Shown one piece after another: positions 27,840 through 38,041 of a stretch of 64,000 bases of DNA. Source of the DNA: Lysobacterales bacterium (GTDB lineage: Bacteria > Pseudomonadota > Gammaproteobacteria > Xanthomonadales > Xanthomonadaceae). The stretch spans positions 2,416,427 to 2,480,426 of the forward strand of contig JADCRD010000001.1 of NCBI GenBank assembly GCA_014946745.1. The letters run 5' to 3'. How positions within the stretch are numbered: position 1 is the stretch's first letter; each line of letters starts with the position of its first letter. Position numbers and translations under genes: made by a program. Under the pieces are notes generated by a model. The model searched no databases, was not told where the DNA came from, and saw only the letters and a list, made by a program, of their open reading frames with translations.

Positions 27840-28724
27840 ATGCCCATCCAGTTCGGCCTCGGCGAAGCCTTCGCGCTGCTCAGCGCGTTGGCCTGGGCGG
27901 TGGGCGTGATCCTCTACAGCAAGCTCGGCACCTGGCTGGCGCCGCTGCAGCTGAACTTCATCAAGAATGCGCTGGTGCTGGGGATGCTCGCCGCGACCGT
28001 GCCCCTGGTGCATGGCCTGACCCTGCCCAACATCAGCGCCGCCGAGATCGCCATCGCTGTCATCAGCGGAGTGATCGGGTTGGCGCTCGCCGACACGCTC
28101 TACCTGAAGGCGCTGAACCAGCTCGGTGCAGGCCGCATGGGGATTATCGGCAATCTCTACAGCCCCTTCGTGATCGCGCTGTCCTTCGTTTTTCTCGGCG
28201 AACGCCTGGGCCCGCTGCAGATCGTCGGCTTCGTACTGGTCAGCTCGGGGGTGCTGCTGGTCAGCGGCAAGCGCGAGCGCGAGGCGGGTGGCGGCAGCCT
28301 GCTGTCGGGGGTTCTGCTCGGCGTGCTCGCGATCCTGCTGATGGCGGTCGCGATCGTCATGGTCAAACGCGTGCTGGAAGCCCAGCCCCTGGTGTGGATC
28401 AGCTTGATCCGCATGGGTGGCGCCCTGGTCGGGCTGCTGCTGATCGTCGGCCTGCGTGGCGAGCTGCGCACGCTGAATCCTCTGCGCATGCGGGTGCACT
28501 GGCCCACCCTGCTGATCGCCGCCTTTGTCGGCCAGTTCCTGTCCACCCTGTTCTGGCTGGGCGGCTACAAGTACACCGACGCCATGGTCGCGGCCATTCT
28601 CAACGAGAGCTCCTCGGCCTTCATCGTGCTGCTGGCCTGGCTGTGGCTGCGCGAACCCATGGACCGTCGCCGCGCCGGCGGCATCGTGCTGGCGATGGCA
28701 GGGGTGGCCTGCATGATCGTGTGA
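27840..28724 (+). CDS. EamA/DMT-family transporter
   Basis: A 294-residue membrane protein with ten predicted helices in two EamA repeats. The first repeat starts ALLSALAWAVGVILYSKLG, and the second ends ESSSAFIVLLAWLWLREPMD, with the usual E-x-x-x-x motif before the last helices. The drug/metabolite superfamily moves metabolites or amino acids, mostly outward. The substrate is unknown. ATG 27840 gives the standard cytoplasmic start. It is divergent from the ThrE-type exporter; two exporters sharing a control region may have a common signal. Confidence 0.88.
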   Translation: MPIQFGLGEAFALLSALAWAVGVILYSKLGTWLAPLQLNFIKNALVLGMLAATVPLVHGLTLPNISAAEIAIAVISGVIGLALADTLYLKALNQLGAGRMGIIGNLYSPFVIALSFVFLGERLGPLQIVGFVLVSSGVLLVSGKREREAGGGSLLSGVLLGVLAILLMAVAIVMVKRVLEAQPLVWISLIRMGGALVGLLLIVGLRGELRTLNPLRMRVHWPTLLIAAFVGQFLSTLFWLGGYKYTDAMVAAILNESSSAFIVLLAWLWLREPMDRRRAGGIVLAMAGVACMIV

Positions 28725-29010
28725 ACGCGAACTGCGGGATTCGAGAAGACGCTGGCAGCGTGTCGAAAAGCTCCCTTGCTCGGAGGTTTTCGGGTCGACG
28801 CTCCGGCAAAAGTCCGAACCGCCTCCCACAAATGCATCGCCTATGCGCTGGCTTAGTCGAATCGGCCCAGCTTGGCCGAGCCAGCGGGCTGCTGTTCAAG
28901 AGCCTTCCGAATCCAAGCAGCGCAGCTCCACGCGGCTTGTGACCGGGCTATCGACTTGGCTTGTCGCGGTCGCCGGCCGCTGGCGAATGCAGGCTCCCGA
29001 CTCCCGGCTG

Positions 29011-29856
29011 TCAGCGTATACAGCCCTTGAGCGGCACCGCGCGGCGCAGCGGGAGGCTCCCCTGCTCGCCCGTGCTGAAACGGTAGCTCATGGTGGCGGT
29101 ATTGCAGTCCTTGAAGACGAAACTGGCCTGACCCGCCCCGCGCGTGTCGAGCGACTGCTGAGCGCCAGAAAAGCTGCCGCCGGTCGTCTGGTAGACCGTG
29201 CCTTCCGCTTCGTCGCCATCGACATCGGTCAGCCCCGAGAACCACAGGTGTTCCGCCGCGCGCACCGCGCCAGGAGCGCCCTGCGCCCATGTGAACCAGG
29301 CGAAAGCGAGCTTTCCCTGATCTTCAAGCACATCGAAGTAGACGCCCTGCCCCGAGCGCTCAGGGTTGTACCAGGCGCCATCCAGACCTTCGGCGATCTG
29401 GAAGGGCGGCGGGCCCGGCAGTTCCGACTTGACGGTGTAGCCCCAGAAGCAGATCTGCCCGCCGGTGTTCTGGATGAAGGCCTTGGGGTTCTCCTCCACA
29501 AAGCCGGGCCAGCCGTCGCAAAGCTCGATAGCCAAGCCGCCGAAGCCATCGACCTGGTCGATATGCCAGCGCCACAGGCGCTGATCGGGGTCGCGGATAT
29601 CGCGGTTGTAGCCATCACCGCCGTAGCCGATCTTGGCCAGCAGAATGCCCGGTGTGCGCTCATTCGGGCGACCGCCGTTGGCGATGATGGCTCGCGCCTG
29701 GGCGATGTGCTCGGGGTCGCTCAATGCCACCAGGAAACTCTGGTTGCGCTCCGCCTCGATCTCGGCCATCTCGAACCAGACCGTTTCGGCCTGAGCTGCC
29801 ATGGATAGCGAAAGGCCGAGGCACACCGCTGCGGCGAGCTTCATGATCGACTTCAT
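29011..29856 (-). CDS. Secreted two-domain protein with BP74-like N-terminus
   Basis: A 281-residue protein with a Sec signal (MKLAAAVCLGLSLSMAAQA). Residues about 24-125 resemble the N-terminal domain of calmodulin-binding BP74-type proteins: FLVALSDPEHIAQARAII, a W-x-W-H-I-D segment, then AIELCDGWPGFVEENP. Residues about 135-270 are a separate beta-rich domain, GAWYNPERSGQGVYFDV followed by WFTW, of a kind that recurs in Xanthomonadales secreted proteins. It stands alone on the minus strand. No enzymatic motif is seen. The domain calls are from memory of the patterns and should be confirmed. Confidence 0.65.
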   Translation of the reverse strand: MKSIMKLAAAVCLGLSLSMAAQAETVWFEMAEIEAERNQSFLVALSDPEHIAQARAIIANGGRPNERTPGILLAKIGYGGDGYNRDIRDPDQRLWRWHIDQVDGFGGLAIELCDGWPGFVEENPKAFIQNTGGQICFWGYTVKSELPGPPPFQIAEGLDGAWYNPERSGQGVYFDVLEDQGKLAFAWFTWAQGAPGAVRAAEHLWFSGLTDVDGDEAEGTVYQTTGGSFSGAQQSLDTRGAGQASFVFKDCNTATMSYRFSTGEQGSLPLRRAVPLKGCIR

Positions 29857-30007
29857 GGACTGCTCCTAAAGTGGGATGAACCGCGGTTCCCGCACCGCTC
29901 AGTACCGATCTCTGCCGGCGAAGCGCCCGCGACAGCGATGAATCCGGGCGGATCTTTGTCCAGCCGCAGAACGGACGCAGCGAGCATGCCACAGAACTTC
30001 TCGCCCT

Positions 30008-30607
30008 TCATGCCGCAGGGCGGCACCCGATCCAGCGGAAGGTGAGATTGAGTCGCGGCGGCATTGCCCGGGCGCTCTTGGCAATGGCGTGCTGATAAAG
30101 CGCCTGGGTACGTCCGCTCATGAGCAGCAGGCTGCCATGCGGCAATTCAAGCTTCAGCCGCTGCCGGCGCTCGGCGACGTCGCGAAAGGCAAATCCCCGC
30201 ACCGCGCCCAGGCTGAGCGAGGCGATCACCGGCTCAGGCCCCAGCTCGGGCTCGTCATCGGCGTGCCAGCCCATGCCGTCGGCGCCGTCGCGGTACAGGT
30301 TGGCCAGCACGCTGTTGAAGCGCCCGCCGCAGGCCTGCTCGACTCTCGGCTTGAGCGCAGCCAGCGCCAAGGGCCAAGGTCGCGGCTCGAAGCGCGTGCG
30401 CGAATAGACATAGGTCGCGCCGGGGTCGCCGATCCAACAGGAGAGCCGCGGCGAGGCGTGTTCACGACCGTAGATCCGGAGGCGGTGCTGCTCCCAGGGG
30501 ATCTCGGTGCGGAGCGCCGCCAGCAGCGCATCGGCCTCATCGGCCTCAAGGAAGGTGGGCGCGATCCGCAGCTCGGCGCCGGCCAGGGCGATCTCGATCC
30601 ATTCCAT
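30008..30607 (-). CDS. alkB: AlkB-like Fe(II)/2-oxoglutarate dioxygenase
   Basis: A 199-residue DNA/RNA demethylase of the AlkB family, similar to the ALKBH2/3-like bacterial branch. The iron ligands are His115 and Asp117 in GWHADDE and His173 in YQHAIAK; the 2-oxoglutarate arginines are Arg185 and Arg191 in PRLNLTFR. The substrate-lid stretch NLYRDGADGMG is present. It would repair 1-methyladenine and 3-methylcytosine by oxidative demethylation. A longer open frame continues upstream, but only the ATG at 30607 starts the family fold. It is divergent from the ETF-ubiquinone oxidoreductase gene. Confidence 0.93.
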   Translation of the reverse strand: MEWIEIALAGAELRIAPTFLEADEADALLAALRTEIPWEQHRLRIYGREHASPRLSCWIGDPGATYVYSRTRFEPRPWPLALAALKPRVEQACGGRFNSVLANLYRDGADGMGWHADDEPELGPEPVIASLSLGAVRGFAFRDVAERRQRLKLELPHGSLLLMSGRTQALYQHAIAKSARAMPPRLNLTFRWIGCRPAA

Positions 30608-30760
30608 ACGCTGAAGTATGCTTGCTGCCTTCGCCGGCCAGACCTGCCCCATGCAGAGCCTGTGCGCCGACACTCTGCGGGCCGCGCGGTCAAGACGCTG
30701 TCGCCTGCACGCCCCGCCCCCGATAATGCCGCCCTTTACGCACACAGCCAGGAGCCAGCC

Positions 30761-32359
30761 ATGAGCGAGCGCGATGTCATGGAATACGACGTGGTCACGG
30801 TGGGCGCAGGCCCAGCCGGCCTCGCCTTCGCGATCCGACTGAAGCAGCTCAAGCCGGACCTGTCGGTCTGCGTGATCGAGAAGGCCTCGACCATCGGCGC
30901 GCAGATTCTCTCCGGTGCCGTGATCGAGCCCGGCCCGCTGGATGAACTGCTGCCCGGCTGGCGCGACAACCCGCCACCGGTCTGCGTGCCCGCCACCGAG
31001 GACGAGTTCTGGTTCCTCACCAAGACCGGCGGCTACAAGTTCCCGATCGCGCCGCCGCAGATGAACAACCACGGCAACTTCATCGTCAGCCTGGGCGCCA
31101 CCTGCGCCTGGCTGGCACCGCAGGCCGAAGCCCTGGGCGTGGAGATCTACCCCGGCTTCGCCGCGGCCGAGACCCTGATCGAGGACGGCCGCGTGGTCGG
31201 CGTGCGCATCGGCGACATGGGCGTGGCGAAAGACGGCTCGCACAAGCCCGGTTACACTCAGGGCATCGACATCCGCGCGCGCATCACCGTGCTGGCTGAA
31301 GGTGCGCGCGGGCATCTCGCCAAGCCGCTGATCAAGCAGTACGGCCTCGATGCCAACAGCGATCCGCAGAGCTACTCGATCGGCATCAAGGAGCTGTGGC
31401 AGGTGCCGGAGGATCGCGTCAGCCCCGGCAAGATCGTGCACAGCCTGGGCTGGCCGGCCGACTCGCGCACCTACGGCGGCAGCTTCCTGTATCACCTCAC
31501 GGGCGGGCGGATTGCGCTGGGCTATGTCTCGGGCCTGGACTACCGCGACCCGAACTACCAGCCCTACGAAGCCTTCCAGCAGTGGAAGCACCACCCGACC
31601 GTGAAGCCCCTGCTGGACGGCGGCAGCATTCTCTCGGCCGGCGCGCGCGCCATCGTCACTGGCGGCTACCAGAGCCTGCCCAAGACGGAGATGCCCGGCG
31701 CGATCCTGATCGGCTGCGACGCCGGCCTGGTCAACGTGCCCAAGATCAAGGGCGTCCATCAGGCGATGCGCTCGGGCATGCTCGCCGCCGAACACATCGC
31801 CAGCACCGACACCGCCGAAGGCTGGGACGCCAAGCTGCGCGGCTCGGTGGTGTACTCGGAGCTGAAGAAAGTCCGCAACTTCAAGCCCGGCTTCAAGAAG
31901 GGCCTGATGTTCGGCCTGATCAACTCGGGCTGGGAAACGGTGACCGGCGGCGCCTCGCCGTGGACGCTGAAGGTCAAGCCGGACTGGTCCTCGCTGCAGA
32001 AACTCAGCGAAGCCGAGAAGCCCAAGCGCGACTACGTGGACCGCAGCCTCGCCCCGCGCGACCGCCTGGCCGGCGTCTACTACGCCGCCACCGAGCACGA
32101 CGAAGATCAGCCCGTGCACTTGCGCGTCGAAAACACCGACGTCTGCGTGACCAAGTGCGCCGAGGAATACGGCAACCCCTGCACCCGCTTCTGCCCCGCC
32201 GGCGTCTACGAGATGGTCGAGGACGAGGCCGGCAAGCGCCTGCAGATCAACGCCGCCAACTGCGTGCACTGCAAGACCTGCGACATCAAGGACCCCTACC
32301 AGATCATCAACTGGGTGACGCCTGAAGGGGCGGCAGGGCCGAACTACCAGAACCTGTAG
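30761..32359 (+). CDS. Electron transfer flavoprotein-ubiquinone oxidoreductase
   Basis: A 532-residue membrane-associated flavoprotein. It takes electrons from ETF, which is loaded by acyl-CoA dehydrogenases, and passes them to ubiquinone. The FAD site is VGAGPAG near residues 14-20, with the conserved IEKASTIGAQILSGAVIEP. The C-terminal [4Fe-4S] domain has the cysteines in PCTRFCPAG and NCVHCKTCDIKDP. AGGAG lies before ATG 30761. It is the terminal acceptor for the dehydrogenase at 22341, though the ETF genes themselves are not in this window. Confidence 0.96.
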   Translation: MSERDVMEYDVVTVGAGPAGLAFAIRLKQLKPDLSVCVIEKASTIGAQILSGAVIEPGPLDELLPGWRDNPPPVCVPATEDEFWFLTKTGGYKFPIAPPQMNNHGNFIVSLGATCAWLAPQAEALGVEIYPGFAAAETLIEDGRVVGVRIGDMGVAKDGSHKPGYTQGIDIRARITVLAEGARGHLAKPLIKQYGLDANSDPQSYSIGIKELWQVPEDRVSPGKIVHSLGWPADSRTYGGSFLYHLTGGRIALGYVSGLDYRDPNYQPYEAFQQWKHHPTVKPLLDGGSILSAGARAIVTGGYQSLPKTEMPGAILIGCDAGLVNVPKIKGVHQAMRSGMLAAEHIASTDTAEGWDAKLRGSVVYSELKKVRNFKPGFKKGLMFGLINSGWETVTGGASPWTLKVKPDWSSLQKLSEAEKPKRDYVDRSLAPRDRLAGVYYAATEHDEDQPVHLRVENTDVCVTKCAEEYGNPCTRFCPAGVYEMVEDEAGKRLQINAANCVHCKTCDIKDPYQIINWVTPEGAAGPNYQNL

Positions 32360-32361
32360 CC

Positions 32362-33120
32362 GTGGCGAAGCCGCGAATCTCGTGGCTGCGGACGCTGGGG
32401 CTGACGCTCGCCCTGGCCTTGCCTGTGGCCGCGGCTCTGTATCTGGAGCGGGAGTTCCGGCCGGCGGCTGAAGTTGGCGACTCGGAGAGTTTGCTGCCGG
32501 AGCCGTGGCTGGAGTTGCCGGGGGAGCCGCAGCAGCTCGCATTTCCGCAAACGCGTCGAGATCTGTTGGACTTCATGATTATGGAGCGGACGCTGTCTTC
32601 TGCTCCGAAAGCGCCCAACCAGGACCTGTACGAGTCTCTGGCCTTCGATTGTGATGAAGTCCATCAGATACAGGGAGTTGATGTACTTCAGTTGTGGTGG
32701 GTCTCCGCCTTTGGAGGCGGAACGAAGCTGGAGCTGCGAGTTCGCGGACGACTGGCAGACCTTGAGCTTGGCGAATGGGAGAGCATGACGCCACCTCCGC
32801 CCCCGCCAAGCCCGGCCATCGACGACATGGCCTATGGGCACTCTCTTCGAGTCGAGCCGCAGCGCCGACAGCTGCGCGGTATTCCGCTCGAACAGCTGGA
32901 AACCGCGCGCTCGGCATGGACCTCGGAAGCGCTATGGACCACGTCCAGATCCCACCATGTGCCGAGCTGCATAGATGGTGATGCCGCTATCGTCAGCGGA
33001 TGCGTGCAAGGCGAGTTCGCCGTTCACGTTCACCATTGCGGCTCGGCCGCTCAAGATGCGGCGCATCGCGTTATGGATAGCTTGGCACCGCTCATCGCGA
33101 AGGCGAAGCCGGTGAATTGA
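32362..33120 (+). CDS. Hypothetical protein with N-terminal membrane anchor
   Basis: A 252-residue protein I do not recognise. It begins with GTG at 32362, two bases after the preceding stop. One hydrophobic segment at residues about 9-27 (LRTLGLTLALALPVAAALYL) should be a membrane anchor or uncleaved signal. The rest is soluble, with a run of seven prolines near residue 145. Four cysteines (C-terminal half CIDGDAAIVSGC and HHCGSA among them) could form disulfides in the periplasm. Base composition is slightly less GC-biased than in its neighbours, which may indicate recent acquisition. Real-gene status rests on the long frame and tight spacing. Confidence 0.5.
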   Translation: MAKPRISWLRTLGLTLALALPVAAALYLEREFRPAAEVGDSESLLPEPWLELPGEPQQLAFPQTRRDLLDFMIMERTLSSAPKAPNQDLYESLAFDCDEVHQIQGVDVLQLWWVSAFGGGTKLELRVRGRLADLELGEWESMTPPPPPPSPAIDDMAYGHSLRVEPQRRQLRGIPLEQLETARSAWTSEALWTTSRSHHVPSCIDGDAAIVSGCVQGEFAVHVHHCGSAAQDAAHRVMDSLAPLIAKAKPVN

Positions 33121-33124
33121 ACTC

Positions 33125-33268
33125 GAAGCCAGCCGCGAGGGCGTGATTCCGATCGAACTGATCGATGGCGAGCGCCTTGTCGAACTGTTCGAAGAGAAGG
33201 GCCTGGGCGTGAAGCCCAAACAGATCCTCACCATCGATCACGCCTTCTTTGACGAGTTCCGGAAGTAG
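33125..33268 (+). pseudogene. C-terminal remnant of an Mrr-like restriction endonuclease
   Basis: 48 codons without a start: EASREGVIPIELIDGERLVE, then LFEEKGLGVKPKQ, ending DHAFFDEFRK and a TAG. The phrase G-V-x-x-I-E-L-I-D-G-E-x-L-V-E-L is the usual C-terminal end of Mrr-type restriction proteins, where the catalytic core lies upstream. Here that core is gone and replaced by the hypothetical gene at 32362. It is therefore a decayed or truncated defence gene. Confidence 0.6.
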
Positions 33269-33358
33269 GGCTTCAAGCCATGGGCCGACTCGTCTGCGCA
33301 CGCACATCGGAGCGCGCGAGGCGGTAGCGGAGCGGGCTTAGGGCCCCTCTCCCTGTGG

Positions 33359-33478
33359 GAGAGGGGCTCAAGAGCAGGGTGACCGGTCCATTGATCACGT
33401 TCGCAACGCACGGATCAGAGCGCGCTCCTGCGAATCCCGAATCCCGAATCCCAAGGCCGCGCAGCGGCCGATATCCCG
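33359..33478. repeat. 120-base direct repeat, copy 1
   Basis: The sequence is about 85 percent identical, by eye, to 33531-33650. It runs GAGAGGGGCTCAAGAGCAG, a unique centre, then GATCAGAGCGCGCTCCTGCG, three GAATCCC-type heptamers and GGCCGCGCAGCGGCC. A CCCCTCTCCC half-hairpin lies just before it and pairs with its first bases. Confidence 0.85.
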
Positions 33479-33530
33479 GGCGCTCACGCTCGAGGACACC
33501 CCGCCCTCTCCCCAACCCCTCTCCCACAGG

Positions 33531-33650
33531 GAGAGGGGCTCAAGAGCAGGGCGACCGGTCCACTGACAAAGCTCGCAGCGCAAGGATCAGAGCGCGCTCC
33601 TGCGAATCCCCAATCCCCAATCCTAAGGCCGCGCAGCGGCCGTCATCCCG
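33531..33650. repeat. 120-base direct repeat, copy 2
   Basis: This is the second copy of the unit at 33359-33478, 172 bases further on. Heptamers here read AATCCCC. The preceding CCCTCTCC…CCCTCTCCCACAGGGAGAGGG again forms a hairpin. The 402-base gap 33269-33670 contains nothing else that I can identify. Confidence 0.85.
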
Positions 33651-33670
33651 AGCGCGCGCGCAGCGCGCGC

Positions 33671-35168
<1,498 letters not shown>

Positions 35169-35385
35169 GGGCAGGCTTGGCAGCGCCTCGCGGCCCGGCA
35201 TGCAGCGCGCGGGTCGCGGGCGGCCCCGGTGCGGGGCGGGGTAGAATGGCCGGCGATTCTAAAGCATCCCCGCCGGCCGACCCGGCCGCTGCCACAACTC
35301 GTCAGAATCTGCCGGCGTTCTGCTGCCCTCCACACTGCGGAGCGCTGCTGGATCACCGCCTACCTGGAATCCCTTACGCCCCGCC

Positions 35386-36408
35386 ATGAGTGCCCAAGTG
35401 CAGCCCCTGCCCTCTCTTCGCGACGCCGGCGGCCTCTCGTCCGAGTCGCTGGTCCACAGCGGGCGCGAGGTCATCGACATCGAGCGCAAGGCCATCGAGG
35501 CCCTCCGCGCGCGCATCGACCAGCATTTCGTCGCCGCCTGCCGACTGATGTTCGCCTGCGCGGGCCGCGTGGTCTGCAGCGGCATGGGCAAGTCGGGCCA
35601 CATCGCGCGGAAGATCGCCGCCACCCTGGCTTCGACCGGCACGCCGGCGTTCTACGTGCATCCGGGCGAGGCCAGCCACGGCGATCTCGGCATGATCACC
35701 GACGCCGACGTGGTGATCGCCGTGTCGAACTCCGGCGAGACCGACGAGCTGTTGACCATCCTTCCGGTGCTGCGCCGGCAGGGCAATCCGTTGATCGCGA
35801 TGACGGGCAAGCCCGAGTCGACGCTGGCTCGCCTCTCGGACGTGCATCTCGATGTCAGCGTGCCGGCCGAAGCCTGCCCGCTGGGTCTGGCGCCCACCTC
35901 CAGCACCACCGCTGCGCTGGTGATGGGCGATGCGCTGGCGGTCGCCCTGCTCGACGCGCGCGGGTTCACCGCCGACGATTTCGCGCGCTCGCACCCGGCC
36001 GGCAGCCTGGGTCGCCGCCTGCTGCTGCACATCGGCGACATCATGCACAGCGGCGAGGAAGTGCCGCGGGTGGCGGCCTCGGCCTCGATCAGCGAGGCGG
36101 TGCTGGAGATCAGCCGCAAGCGCCTGGGCATGACCGCCGTGGTCGACGCCGAAAATCGCCTGGTCGGCGTGTTCACCGACGGCGACCTGCGCCGAGCGAT
36201 GGACGACCCCGGCTTCGACCTGCGCGCCACCGTCGTCGAGAGCGTGATGACCCGCGCGCCCAAGACGATCACCGCCGACAAGCTGGCGGTGGAAGCGGCG
36301 CGACTGATGGAGTCGCACAAGATCAGCGCGCTGGTGGTGGTCGATGCTGCACAACACGCGGTCGGCGCCCTCAACATCCATGACCTGCTGCGCGCCCGTG
36401 TCGTCTGA
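35386..36408 (+). CDS. kdsD: Arabinose-5-phosphate isomerase KdsD
   Basis: A 340-residue isomerase that converts ribulose-5-phosphate to arabinose-5-phosphate for Kdo synthesis. The N-terminal SIS domain contains GMGKSGHIARKIAATLASTG and VSNSGETDELL. Two CBS domains follow (IMHSGEEVPRV at about residue 220, and VMTRAPKTITADKLAV at about 288), plus the TDGDLRR motif. It heads the kdsD-kdsC-lptC-lptA-lptB-rpoN run, in which neighbouring genes overlap or nearly touch. The start is divergent from ibaG; TAGAAT at 35242-35247 could be a -10, but no good -35 is visible. Confidence 0.96.
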   Translation: MSAQVQPLPSLRDAGGLSSESLVHSGREVIDIERKAIEALRARIDQHFVAACRLMFACAGRVVCSGMGKSGHIARKIAATLASTGTPAFYVHPGEASHGDLGMITDADVVIAVSNSGETDELLTILPVLRRQGNPLIAMTGKPESTLARLSDVHLDVSVPAEACPLGLAPTSSTTAALVMGDALAVALLDARGFTADDFARSHPAGSLGRRLLLHIGDIMHSGEEVPRVAASASISEAVLEISRKRLGMTAVVDAENRLVGVFTDGDLRRAMDDPGFDLRATVVESVMTRAPKTITADKLAVEAARLMESHKISALVVVDAAQHAVGALNIHDLLRARVV

Positions 36409-36952
36409 GCTGCGCCACCTGTCCGCGAGCGAAGCCCGGGCGCGCGCCGCGCGCGTCCGCTTGGCCGCGTTCGACGTCGACGGCACCCTGACCGACGGCC
36501 GCCTGTTCTTCAGCGACGACGGCCGCGAACTCAAGAGCTTCGACGTGCACGACGGCCAGGGCCTGAAGCTGCTGGCCGGCATCGGCGTCGAGATCGCCCT
36601 GATCACCGCCCGCACCAGCCCGCTGGTGGCGCGACGCGCGGCCGACCTTGGCATCCGCCATCTGATCCAGGGCAGCCACGACAAGGGCGCAGCGCTGTCC
36701 GCCCTGTGCGCCAGTCTGCGTATCGAAACCGAGGCCGCGGCCTTCATGGGCGATGACCTGCCCGATCTCGCGGCGATGGCCGTGGCCGGTTTCAGCGTGG
36801 CACCGGCAAACGCGCATGCCTGGGTCGCGGCAAGAGTTGACTGGCAGACGCGCGCGGCCGGCGGCTTCGGTGCGGTCCGCGAGTTCTGCGACTTCACCAT
36901 CGAAGCCCAGGGCCGCAGCGCCGACGTGCTTTCGCGTTTCGTGCCGGGCTGA
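36398..36952 (+). CDS. kdsC: Kdo-8-phosphate phosphatase KdsC
   Basis: A 184-residue HAD-family phosphatase that releases Kdo from Kdo-8-phosphate. HAD motif I is FDVDGTLTDG with nucleophile Asp26 and Asp28, motif II is ITARTS, and motif IV is MGDDLPDL. The GTG at 36398 overlaps the end of kdsD by 11 bases and gives the typical KdsC length. An in-frame ATG at 36380 would add six residues (MTCCAP) of no family similarity. lptC follows after 8 bases. Confidence 0.93.
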   Translation: MSSELRHLSASEARARAARVRLAAFDVDGTLTDGRLFFSDDGRELKSFDVHDGQGLKLLAGIGVEIALITARTSPLVARRAADLGIRHLIQGSHDKGAALSALCASLRIETEAAAFMGDDLPDLAAMAVAGFSVAPANAHAWVAARVDWQTRAAGGFGAVREFCDFTIEAQGRSADVLSRFVPG

Positions 36953-36960
36953 CGCAGGCC

Positions 36961-37527
36961 ATGCAGGCGCGCCAGATCCCCGTTCTGATCGGGCTGCTGC
37001 TGGCGGCTGCGGTGAGCAGCTGGCTGGTTTGGCTATTGCGCGAGCCCGCGCCGGCGCCGGCGCTGGTCGGGCCGCCGCGCTCGGACTACTTTCTCACCGA
37101 CTTCTCGATGGTGGCGCTCGACGCGCAAGGCCGAGAATCCTTCGCCGCGCAAGGCCCGCGGCTGGCCCGGCATCCCACCGCCGGCACGCTGGAAGTGAGC
37201 GCGCCCGAGTTCACTCTTCCCGACGCCGAGGGGGGTCGCTGGCTGGCCCGCGCGGACGCCGCCTGGGTGAGCGCAGACGCCGGCGAACTGCGTCTGCTGC
37301 GCGCGGTGAGAGTGACTGCGCCCGAAGGCGCAGATGGCCCGTCCGAACTCCAGACCGAACGGCTGGACCTGTTCCCGCGCATGCGCCAGCTGCGCAGCGC
37401 CGATGCTGTGACCGCCTCCGGGCCCGGTTTTATACTCCGTGGCGTCGGCCTGGAGGCCCAGCTCGACACCCGCCGTTTCCGACTTCTTGACCAGGTGAGC
37501 GCCCGCTATGAGCCCCCTTCGCGCTGA
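36961..37527 (+). CDS. lptC: LPS export protein LptC
   Basis: A 188-residue bitopic inner-membrane protein. One helix at about residues 6-26 (IPVLIGLLLAAAVSSWLVWLL) is followed by a periplasmic OstA-like jellyroll (YFLTDFSMVALDAQGR, then ADAVTASGPGFILRGVGLEA). It receives LPS from LptB2FG and passes it to LptA. Its last 20 bases overlap the start of lptA, which points to strict co-translation. Confidence 0.93.
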   Translation: MQARQIPVLIGLLLAAAVSSWLVWLLREPAPAPALVGPPRSDYFLTDFSMVALDAQGRESFAAQGPRLARHPTAGTLEVSAPEFTLPDAEGGRWLARADAAWVSADAGELRLLRAVRVTAPEGADGPSELQTERLDLFPRMRQLRSADAVTASGPGFILRGVGLEAQLDTRRFRLLDQVSARYEPPSR

Positions 37528-38041
37528 CGGCCGCCTGCTGGCTGGCCTGCTTCTACTGGCTGCCGCCGGCAGCGCGCTGGCCGCCAGCGCGGATCGCCAG
37601 CAGCCTGTCGATGTATCGGCCCGCGCTGGCGACGCGACTTTGGCCGACGGCGATTCGATCCTGAGCGGCGAGGTGGTGATCACCCAGGGCAGCCTGGAGA
37701 TCCGCGCCGACAAGGCCACCCTGACGCGCAGCGCCGGTGAACTCAGTCGCGTGGTGTTCGAGGGCGAGCCCGCCTCGCTCAAGCAGATCGACGACCAGGG
37801 CCAGCCGGTCAATGTGCGAGCGCGCAAGGTCACCTACACCCCGACCTCAAACGAGGTGCTGCTCGAAGGCGCCGTGCAGGTCGAGCGGCCCGAGGGCACG
37901 CTGCAGGGCGAAGTGATCACCTACGACATGGCCAATGGGCGACTGAACGCTCGCGGCGAAAGCGCCAATGACCGCATCCGCATGAGCTTCCAGCCGCGCC
38001 CGAACCCGGCCGCACCCGCCACTCCGAAGGACGGCGGCTGA
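37508..38041 (+). CDS. lptA: Periplasmic LPS bridge protein LptA
   Basis: A 177-residue protein with a signal peptide ([17 protein letters not shown]). The OstA domain is recognisable from [20 protein letters not shown] and [19 protein letters not shown]. LptA oligomerises into the beta-jellyroll bridge that carries LPS across the periplasm between LptC and LptD. The C-terminus is Pro/Ala-rich. The start overlaps lptC, and the stop overlaps the lptB start by one base. Confidence 0.94.
   Translation: MSPLRADGRLLAGLLLLAAAGSALAASADRQQPVDVSARAGDATLADGDSILSGEVVITQGSLEIRADKATLTRSAGELSRVVFEGEPASLKQIDDQGQPVNVRARKVTYTPTSNEVLLEGAVQVERPEGTLQGEVITYDMANGRLNARGESANDRIRMSFQPRPNPAAPATPKDGG

Noticed and set aside
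30610..32542. A leftward frame that would extend AlkB by over 600 codons
   Set aside because: The extension lies opposite the ETF-ubiquinone oxidoreductase gene, lacks similarity, and AlkB is complete from 30607.
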